A DNA stretch of 38,639 nt, taken from contig JAIPMN010001405.1 of assembly GCA_020650975.1 (NCBI GenBank), positions 1-38,639 on the forward strand, given 5' to 3'. Shown one piece after another: positions 22,795-31,356 of this stretch. Source of the stretch: Apostichopus californicus (Eukaryota; Echinodermata; Holothuroidea; Aspidochirotida; Stichopodidae). The stretch's first letter is position 1. Every line of letters starts with the position of its first letter. Position numbers and translations under genes: made by a program. Under the pieces are notes generated by a model that was given only the letters and a program-made list of their open reading frames with translations, had not been told where the DNA came from and ran no database searches.

Positions 22795-25700
22795 GTAAAT
22801 GTCTCCCTCTTTTTACCTTTGTTATTGTTTAAGGTAGAAGATAACAAGTCCTAGATGGTACATTGGCACTATTTCCTTTTTGTTTTTTATTCATTTATTG
22901 CAAAAGCTCCATTCTGTAAGGTACCTGTAGAACACAACCTGCATATAGAGGTAGGAGGTTCAAGATCGAGGCAAAGACCAGCAAAAAGTGGTCTTGAGGC
23001 TGACAACACGGATATAGGTGTGTCCTGTGCATCCAAAGTGGAATAAAGGGAATCATTTAGTGTTCACATTTTGTTTAACAATTTTGAGATTTGTGAATTT
23101 TGTTTCTCGTAACAAACAGAAGATGGTGTAGTTCTCTGCATAGAAAAAGTGCTATACAACTTAATAGCACCCATGTAGCAACTTGCACAGTTTGCATAGC
23201 ATTTTACTATGCAATTCCAGGTGAATCAGTCCCTGAAATAACAGGTTTCTTACCCCTAGTCACTTTTGTTTTTGGCCACTGCCACTTCTTTTTCCACTTA
23301 TTGTAACTGTATATTACAAAGGTATCTGTGATAATCATTTAAAGGCCTTGAAGACTCACCTCAAAACAGCCATCTCTAAAAAGTTAACTTTCAGTTGCTT
23401 GCAAGTGAAATGTTTCTCTTGTCGCTACAAAGTACAGACAGTAATGAAACGCGATACCTTGTTATCTTTAGCTGGACCTGAGATGTTCATCGCTGTATCG
23501 TTTGTACACTGTGCTGTGGGTATTGACCGCAGCTATATGTACTGACTGTACACTAGTGTCTAATTACCAAAGGTAGCAAGCTGTGTGCGTATTTTCTGGG
23601 GTCGATGGTGGTGTCCAATACTTCTGTTAAACCTCATTCGAAACTAGGTCAGATTACCGGCATTATACGTTTCTTTTTGCGCGAGTCTTCACACCCTTTA
23701 ATCAGACATTTTGTCACTTACATTAACCTTTCTCATTGACATCAATTACACACAGTTTCAGACTGTTCTGATCAATCTATTGTCGGTGGAGTCATGGCTA
23801 CCTTGGGTTGCCTAGCAGTGCGGAATGAATTCTGTCAGAAGATTGTCGATCTTGGAGGATTAAAATATGTAAGCAGTGCCATGGCTGAGCACATGAGCAG
23901 TCAGGTGAGTCTCTTTGCTAAATCCATTCTTCATATTTTGTATAAATTGATTGGATGATTATGTGGTAGCTCCTTGTTTTATTTACAGTAGTATGACTAT
24001 TTTCTTGGGGTTTTTTTTGCGGGAGGGGGGTTGTTAGGTGAGGCACCTTACAATATATTATTCTTATGTAATTATAATCCTCATCAGGAAAAATGTGAAC
24101 TTTGAACTGTGAACCTACCCATATAAGAAACTTTACAAATCTGCGCATGTTTTTGACCCCAATGTTAATTGAAAACATTTCATCATCATATGAAACATTT
24201 TCTAAAAGTTACATTATTTGAAAACATTTTGTCTCATAGGTGATGATGAAACATATTATCTCAATGACAAAGGCTATTGCTGGTAACGATGATGTCAAAG
24301 TAGCCATCGTGTCTGTTGGTGGTGTTCCCCTCATCCTGCAAGCAATTCAGACCCATATCAGAGTAGCCCAGGTAAGCTAATTCTGCTGGCAACTTGTGAA
24401 ACTGAAAGGGAGGAGATATATATCACACCGTTCAGTGAAAAACTAACTCCAACATATAACACTAGATATTGTTATAAGCCACATTTGCCACATGAATCAT
24501 TCAAAACATTGATCACAGTAGGTGGTCTTTGTTTTAATAGCAATGTTCTCAAAAAGTGGTTCTTTCCTTTTTAAAATCAAATCTTAATTTATTTGTACAG
24601 TACTTGATATGTGATACAGGTGTAATGTTTACTTACCTTTCATCAAAATGCAAATTAGGATGGGTTTTTGGTTTCGATGATAATGGTAACCTATGCATTC
24701 ATGATGGCGTGTGTGTGTGTGAGTGCGTTTGTGACGCCCAGCTTGTAAACACGGTATCTCAAGAAGGGAAGGTCAGACCAATTTCTTATTTAGTGTGTAG
24801 AAGTACCACATTAAGTTCATGAAGCCTATTGTTTTCGGTGGAGGTCAGAGGTCATCAGAGGTCAAATCGTGAAACCCTTGTAAACATGTACGCCCTCACT
24901 ATACATTAGGTCAGATTCATGAAGAAAACTGCTCATGTTACATCATCGAAACCACAATGCAATTTTTGCATTCTGGTTATTTTATTGATAAGAAACAGAC
25001 ACTGTTAGGTTATTACTATAAATATTGTGGTTCATGGTGATTAATTGAATTCTATAAAATCAAGTTTATCAATCTGATGGTGCCTACATTTTGTCTTTTA
25101 GTTCATGGAATGAATAGTCTATGTGACATCACATAGCAAAGTGCTTCACAAAATGGAAAAAAAATCTCCAAAAATGAAATTATGAAAGGATTGATAGTAG
25201 TAGTCTTAATTTATTTCAATATATCATGACAAGGTGATTTCCCAAGAAACTGCTTCACAAATGTGAAGGCTAAGTTATAATCTGTTGCTAATATTTTTTC
25301 TTTCAGGTGTGTGAAGCTGGATGTAGTGCCCTGGCTACCATTTCACTAAGGAATCCCAAAAATGCCTATGCTATCATGAGCTGTGGTGCTGCGGAAATTA
25401 TTGTGCAGGTGATGTCTGTTCATCCACAAAAACCTGGTGTACAAGTAAGTATACGATTGAGCGGTAGCTCAAAGCCATAGGGGGGCCCCTGGAGGGCCTT
25501 CGAGGGGTGGGGAGGGTCACAGGTGTGTCTGAAAACTGTGCATATGTTGTTTATGTGGATTTTTTTATCTATCTTTCATCATGACCTCAAAAGGGTCTGC
25601 GATGTGAATTTTTAAAATGGATAAGAAGCCTTGTTCTAGAGGAACCACTATATGGTTTGAACAGTACTAAAATAATAACAAAATACATTGATTTAGTTTT

Positions 25701-26258
25701 CATAGATTTATATTTATAAGTATGGTAGCACAACATTCATGTTTAATTTGCATTCATGAGAAGTGGAAGGCTTTTGATGAATTAAAACACAAACATTATT
25801 CATTACATTGAAAAAACATATATATTCGGTTCATCAATGTAAATTTCAGACTTCTTTTTCTCTCCTTACATTTCAACGCAATATGTTAAGAGCTAGTACA
25901 GGCAATGATCTCATATGAAATAGACAGACTTGCATGATACAAACACAACTAGCACCCTAGTTACCACCATTACGCGATGCCATAGAACCTGGTACCTGTA
26001 CATCTCTCAGATTTCTTACTTTTATATTCCTTGTGCATTTCGTAGAAGAGCGCTTGCATGGCTGTTCGTAATCTGGTGGCGAGATCAAGAGAATACTGCC
26101 AGTCTTTCATCGAGGTTGGAGCAGAAAGTCTAATCAGACAGGCGATGCCTTTACCAGACTGTTCCGATCTTGCCAAGGCTGCTCTGAGAGATCTAGAGTG
26201 TCAGGTGGAACTCAAAGAATTATGGAAAGGAGAGAAGAATCCTCTGACAATACCATGA
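22002..26258 (+). CDS. ARMC6: ARMC6, armadillo repeat-containing protein 6 (five coding exons)
   Basis: Coding exons are 22002-22794, 23756-23904, 24240-24371, 25307-25444 and 26046-26258. All introns are GT-AG and the joined frame is open for 474 codons, close to vertebrate ARMC6 (roughly 475-500). The N-terminus carries the ARMC6 signature ([16 protein letters not shown], residues 6-21, then [11 protein letters not shown]). Armadillo-type helical repeats follow from about residue 90 to the end, including [14 protein letters not shown] in exon 2 and [17 protein letters not shown] in exon 4. An in-frame TAA at 21990 supports the chosen ATG. Intron phases are 1,0,0,0. ARMC6 is a conserved soluble protein of poorly defined cellular role, presumably a protein-binding scaffold. 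Exon 2 has two in-frame acceptors six bases apart, so a 472-residue form is also possible. Confidence 0.93.
23339..23701 (+). mobile_element. TTAA-flanked MITE, copy 2, inside ARMC6 intron 1
   Basis: Same family as the 3344 copy and same orientation, 355 bp between TTAA duplications. It ends 54 bases before the exon 2 start, so it sits immediately upstream of the branch-point region. Its right end reads GAGTCTTCACACCCT. Confidence 0.85.
23756..23904 (+). CDS. ARMC6: ARMC6 coding exon 2
   Basis: Phase 1 start, phase 0 end (donor CAG|GTGAGT). Encodes the conserved segment with [18 protein letters not shown]. Too short to stand out as an ORF. The acceptor is CACAG at 23751-23755; a second AG at 23760-23761 would remove two codons without changing frame. 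Confidence 0.9.
24240..24371 (+). CDS. ARMC6: ARMC6 coding exon 3
   Basis: 132 bases, phase 0 at both ends, between acceptor CATAG and donor CAG|GTAAGC. Encodes 44 residues of armadillo-type helices ([13 protein letters not shown] through HIRVAQ). Confidence 0.9.
24730..24900 (+). repeat. Probable dispersed repeat in ARMC6 intron 3 with AGGTCA half-sites
   Basis: Contains GTAAACACGGTATCTCAAGA and later three AGGTCA hexamers at 24842, 24849 and 24859 (spacings DR1 and DR4). The layout resembles a repeat type I associate with marine deuterostomes; family assignment is from memory. A short (GT)n lies just upstream at about 24708. Confidence 0.45.
25307..25444 (+). CDS. ARMC6: ARMC6 coding exon 4
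   Basis: 138 bases, phase 0 at both ends, behind a strong pyrimidine tract (TTTTTTCTTTCAG) and ahead of donor CAA|GTAAGT. Encodes 46 residues including [15 protein letters not shown]. Confidence 0.9.
26046..26258 (+). CDS. ARMC6: ARMC6 coding exon 5 with stop
   Basis: Acceptor CGTAG, then 70 codons and TGA. Encodes the last helical repeat and the C-terminal tail ending NPLTIP. The reading frame joins exon 4 in phase 0. Confidence 0.91.
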   Translation, partial: KSACMAVRNLVARSREYCQSFIEVGAESLIRQAMPLPDCSDLAKAALRDLECQVELKELWKGEKNPLTIP

Positions 26259-26584
26259 TACAGGCTTTATTCTTTAGATTTCTGCTTTACATGTCATTGG
26301 TATTGCTTCCAATATATGCTAGAAGGATTAAATGATGGTCACACACATTCAAACCTTTGATGTAACATCCTGAAAGCATTTTCAATCACTGGGACATTGC
26401 CATTGTTGTTTTTGTTGCCGTCGTTGTCGCTTATTTATTTATTATATCTCAATGTCTGAAAATGACTTGAAGCATCTGACCCTTCAGAAATGAACCTTGA
26501 AAACTATTAGCAGCTCTTAGTATCTTGAAGTTTAGAGGCAACTTTAATGGAAGGCAACCATTAAAATAATTCCCATATTTGATA

Positions 26585-26590
26585 AATAAA
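26585..26590 (+). terminator. Candidate ARMC6 polyadenylation signal
   Basis: AATAAA lies about 327 bases downstream of the ARMC6 stop in AT-rich DNA and before the minisatellite. It would give a short 3' UTR. Confidence 0.45.
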
Positions 26591-26716
26591 AACAAAACAA
26601 TATTGACTTCTTGAGCATTTCTCTGAAGTGTTAGGGTTATATGTAATCAGTGTCTTCAGTTTAAAAGATTAAAGCTTCATCTAGCTGTTTGTTGAGGGTG
26701 TTGTATTAAGAAACTT

Positions 26717-27036
26717 GAAATATTAGTGTGGGTATGTGTATAACCTGGATAAAATTGAAATATCAGTATCGGTATGTGACTATATGTACAACCTGGATAT
26801 AAATTGAAACATCACTATGGGTATGTGTATAACCTGAAGATTGAAATATCAATATGGGTATGTGTACAACCTGGATAAAATTGAAATATCAGTGGGGTAT
26901 GTCTACAACCTGGATAACATGAAAACATCAATATGGGTATGTGTATAACCTGAAGATTGAAATATCAATATTGGCATGTGTACAACCTGGATAAAATTGT
27001 AATATCAGTGTGGGCATGTGTATAACCTCAATGAAA
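26717..27036 (+). repeat. Minisatellite of about 40 bp, eight units
   Basis: Units begin GAAATATCAGT and contain GGGTATGTGTATAACCTG. Starts at 26717, 26757, 26806, 26843, 26883, 26921, 26959 and 26999. A three-unit higher-order period of 116 bp is visible between 26831 and 26947. Lies downstream of the ARMC6 poly(A) signal. Confidence 0.9.
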
Positions 27037-27327
27037 GGGACAAGCTGAAGTTAAGCGTGTCAGATTCAAATGAAAAAGACCACAGGAGGAAAGAGGTGTA
27101 CACACTTCGGTCTTTAATTTCACTGAAAATTTGTAAAAAAATTTAAGGGAAGACAAAATATGTCCAAAATGATATGAACAGTATGATGAGAGAAAGATCC
27201 AGTCTTAAATTGATATGGTAGCCACTTTATTTTATCACTTTGCCTTTTATCCAGGTTACATTTAGAGCAGTGATTGTGTAAACCCTTGTACTCATCAATT
27301 TAATTTCACACTTTGTAGAGTGAGCAT

Positions 27328-27716
27328 CATAGGAGTAGGAGTAGGAAGCGAGGGGGGGGGGGGGGGCTGCAGTCCCCCCAACCAAAAATGTTTGTGAAAA
27401 TTAGGGTAATATGCTGAGAATTTTTTGGGCACCTACTGAAAGAAGAATAATTTGCAATGTGTTTTTCAATGGTTAAGCTTATATTATTATGATCATGATT
27501 ATTGTTACGACTTCCCTAATAATTATAACCAATATGGAAGGGTGATAACACAGAAAATGATTGTATGTTATTGGCATGTGATGCAATACTTGATGCATGC
27601 CTATATGATATGCACATTAACATGTTGAACGTGTGCAGACCTCGCGAAAAATTTTGGATATATTTTCGGGCAAGTCGTTACAGCCCCCCAAATCAAATTA
27701 GGCTCCTACGCCTATG
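27328..27716. mobile_element. Non-autonomous element with perfect 8-bp target duplication
   Basis: Ends are CATAGGAGTAGGAG (left) and the inverse of CATAGGCGTAGGAGCC (right), flanked by GTGAGCAT on both sides (27320-27327 and 27717-27724). 389 bp, no ORF. The 8-bp duplication suggests the hAT superfamily. GGAAGTCGTTAC-like inner sequence also occurs near 160. Confidence 0.85.
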
Positions 27717-27794
27717 GTGAGCATTCAGATGTTTAATGTATAATTAAGGGACTATATAATGACATTTTTTTGTCCAGAATTGGTGACATCTTGT

Positions 27795-28075
27795 CAATGC
27801 ATCTGGCGACAGCAGAATGGATTTATGGGCAATGGAATTGCCATTTTTTTTACTTTTCTTTGTAGTGCTTAAATCAGTAATCCACAGAGAGAAATAATAT
27901 TTCTGCAAAGAAATTGAATTTTGATTGAATTTTTTTAAATATTGAAAATATTCACAGCTAAAGCAAACATTCCACAATCACATTTGAAGGATAACTCAGC
28001 ACAAAGATTATATAAGGAAAGTTTTGAAAAACTTTGTTTCGATGACATCACAGACCACCTACTCAGATCCACAAA
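27795..28075 (+). repeat. Dispersed repeat family A, copy 2
   Basis: Begins AATGCATCTGGCGACAG and ends GATGACATCACAGACC plus about 20 bases, where it is interrupted by the TTAA MITE. Diverged from the 20573 copy, with indels. Confidence 0.6.
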
Positions 28076-28446
28076 TTAAAGGGTGTGAAGACTCGCGCAA
28101 AAGAAACATCTAATGCCGGTAATCTGACCTAGTTTCGAATGAGGTGTAACAGAAGTGTTAGACACCACCATCGATCTCAGAAAATACACACACAGCTTGC
28201 TACTGTCAGTAATTAGACACTAGTGTACAGTCAGTACATACAGCTGCGGTCAATACCCATGCATAGCACAGTGTATAAACGATACAGCGATGGACATCTC
28301 ACGTCCAGCAAAAGATAACAAGGTATCACGTTTCATTACTGTCTGCATTTTGTAGCGACACAAACAAAACGTCACTTGCAAGCGACAGAAAGTTAACTTT
28401 TTTCAGATGGCCGCACTCGGTTTGGGTCGAGTCTGAAATGCCTTAA
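28076..28446 (-). mobile_element. TTAA-flanked MITE, copy 3
   Basis: Same family in reverse orientation, 363 bp between TTAA duplications. It begins AGGGTGTGAAGACTCGCGC and ends GTCGAGTCTGAAATGCC. Its left TTAA directly abuts the older repeat at 27795 and its right end abuts the SINE at 28450. Confidence 0.85.
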
Positions 28447-28449
28447 AGG

Positions 28450-28818
28450 AGTAAGGGAGATTGTAGGCAGTTAACATAAGTTATATTCAATCCACCAGAT
28501 TGCAAGTTACGAACAAGATGCCGAGGTTGAGTTTTTAACTGATAGTGTAGGATATCTTTCTCTATAAGAAACAATGCCACCAGAAGTATATGTGATCTTC
28601 CCGCAAGCAGGAACTCGCGAAAGAAGCCATGGAGGCTTTTAGACTCGCAAGCTGACCGAAGCCAATCTCTCGGCACACATCCATTTAACGTCCATGTCGG
28701 GAAGTTGTTATTGAACAACACCATTGCCAGACGACAAACATTGCTGTCGGCGGGGAATTGAACCGGGGATCTCATGACTGGGAGACGCCGGCATTAACCA
28801 CTAGGCTATACCTCGGCC
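28450..28818 (-). mobile_element. tRNA-headed SINE, near full length
   Basis: Read on the minus strand, a tRNA-like head (A box TAGCCTAGTGGTTAATGCC, B box GGTTCAATTCC) is followed by an approximately 290-base body. That body contains the CATGGACGTTAAAT and CTTCGGTCAGCTTGCGAG segments also seen at 7788. A 110-codon minus-strand ORF across it is incidental. Confidence 0.7.
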
Positions 28819-28819
28819 T

Positions 28820-31202
28820 AAGTAAGTTGGTATTGAGAATGGAAGGTGTTTAGGAGAACCAGCCATTGCTACAACCACAATTGTTTTGTAGTATCTGCAA
28901 CTTTTGAATCCAAGCAAATAACACTTGAAGATCCAAGGCTTTGTTATTAGTTTTTTTTCCCCTCTTCTTCTTGGTTGAAATATAGGTTCAAATTTTAACT
29001 TTTGTATCTCCTATTGTCCAGCAAGGAAAATATAATGGGCCATAATGCATTCAGAAATAGTAGAAAAAAACCATTGGAAAACTTCATTTTATTCTCTTGT
29101 TTACATAAAATATGGCAGTAACAGAAAAATTAACACATTGTATATATATATGTCTATATATATATATCTATATGTAAAAGTTACCTAAACATTCCTGTTA
29201 TGATATAATTTATTTAGTGTAATCTTACATTATTTGAAACAAACGTAAATTCCCTTGTCAATCTATTCAGAATTAAACTTTAATATCTGTTAGCTGTGTC
29301 ATGACCAAGACACGAAAAAAATAATATATCAATCATAAACAGATTTGAAATGAAACGAAACCAAGATAGATAATGTAGTCAAACTATTTCCTTTAAGAAT
29401 TGACTTGAAGCCTTTTCCTTTGTACTTGTGAAACATTAAAGATAAATTCCATTGTGGCTGTTTCTTTAATATTTAAAAGATAGACCAGAGGAAAATTCAG
29501 TTTTGACTAATGAAAGAAGGACACATACTAAGCATCTTGGTGATCAGAGATAATTGATAGCGGAAAATTATCACAGTTTGTACCATTAATGTCAATTAAC
29601 TCATAGTTGTACAATGAGAGCAAAGTGCATTGTTTTCATAATGTTTTGCTTTTGAGCCCTCGATTGGACAGGGTTCCAACTTTGCTTCAAGAGGTGTGAA
29701 GTTATCTATACCACAATGCCTTATGTTAACAATGACATACATCAATGCATCCCTATTCTGAAGAAGATAAATTGGATGAACATTTTAAAGAACAAGAAAT
29801 GTGTCCATGTGCATCTATGACATCACACCTATTTGCTTCCAGTTCATTTTTGGTACAAAACAGGTTATCCCCCCCCAAAAAAATTAATTCCCACAAGCTT
29901 CTTTATCATGGAAGTAAAGAAAGACACCATGAATTTGCTGTATATACTGATAAATGTGAAACGAAACAAACTAAAACTGTCTAGGAATTCTCACTTTGTT
30001 CATTAAAATGTATCATGAGCCATCAATTAGATATTGAAAGGTGCTATGTGCTGTTCAAATGTACATACTCTACACAGTGGGCCACTAACCTTGAATACAG
30101 AAATCAAACGAAGCAATTTGTGCAAATACTAAGTTGATGTGTTACAATTCCCCTAATATCAATAATTTGTGCTTTTTAAAAATATGAATTAATATAACAG
30201 TGACTCTACATATATTAAGTATCTAGGATTCTAGCATCGTTCTGATTCTCCTCGTCACCTTAAACTGGACGTCTTGTCCTGTTCTTGGCTAGACTTTCTC
30301 TCGTTGTTTGCTCAGAGCTAAACTGGAAACTTCTACTCGTAATCACAATTATCTATAATAGAAGGTACTCCTCTTTCACTGCATTTGTACTTAAAATTAA
30401 CAGTGAGTCCTGCAATCTGATATCAAAATATCCTTCTTTTTCTTACTAATATATTTACTAAAAATGCCAATTTTAGAGATATTATCCTATGACTATTTAC
30501 AATATCATCGAAGAAACTTTAGCCAAAATTGTATTAGTTTACGCTGCGCAAAATGTCTTCAGCACCCATGTGTTGCTGAGAAATTTCATCTTAAAATTTT
30601 CCTTTGCAAGTCTTTAAAGGACTTCTCTTCTTGTTTCGCATTGCTACGAGTTTTTTTTTAAATTCTTGATTGAATCCCACATATTGATGAAAGATCAAAG
30701 TAGATGATTCCATTGTGAGTAGTGAAAATAAACTAAGAGTGACAGTAAATAGGCATTATAATGTCATAAAAATTCAAGTACCATTATTAAAAACCCTTTA
30801 GGATTTCTCCCATTTTCCCAGAATACTGACGACTGATGTAAATGAATTTTGTGCGGCCTCGCAATGATAGGCCAGAACTACTTCAACATATCCCAAAACA
30901 TCTAACCGAGAAAAGTTTAATATTGAAATTCAGAAGGAAAAAAAATTATTCACAGCACCTCAAGCAGTTGCTTGTAACCAACACCCCCCAGAAGTAAACA
31001 AATTTATGTGTAATCATACTGTGCAATAGTTGTAGGATAATGTAGGCCGACCCAGCGAGGTATATCTCAGCGAAACCTTCCAAAGAAGAGATACTACTTC
31101 TCTCGTAATTCCATCGACTGCGTACATTTCCTATCGTGGGGAGAGATGACACCGACGATACGGCGAGCCGAGAGTTCATCCTCCGGTGAGAGACGTTCCC
31201 TG
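28820..31202. other. Non-coding; PARP16 3' UTR and downstream flank
   Basis: AT-rich, no exon-like blocks. An inverse ATTAAA at about 30917-30922 could serve as the PARP16 poly(A) signal. ORFs at 29745 and 30464 (+) are unrecognised. Confidence 0.45.
29140..29175. repeat. Interrupted (TA)n microsatellite
   Basis: Alternating TA runs broken by TGTC and TC, in the region between the 28.8 kb SINE and the PARP16 3' end. Confidence 0.8.
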
Positions 31203-31356
31203 TCAGGTTAGTCGTAAATATTGTCTTTGGAATGAGCGGAAGCCCTTTGAATTGATAATTCCAACAAAGAGGAGTACAAGAATGTACGTCATCATGAGTA
31301 GAGCAAATTTGTGGTTCCGGACCCAGACAGCGAGCTTGGATTGCTGCCGAACAGCA
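31203..31356 (-). CDS. PARP16: PARP16 coding exon 6 (transmembrane tail) with stop
   Basis: Phase 2 start after a CTCTTTCCCAG acceptor, then 50 more residues and TGA. Encodes the tail anchor [18 protein letters not shown] with a short basic luminal end ([11 protein letters not shown]). A longer minus-strand ORF here, in another frame, is a shadow. Confidence 0.92.

Noticed and set aside
26717-27036. CRISPR-like array
   Set aside because: Units are tandem with no unique spacers of constant length, and the DNA is eukaryotic.
28443-28775. 110-codon minus-strand ORF
   Set aside because: It lies entirely within the SINE body, which also occurs at 7788 without the frame.
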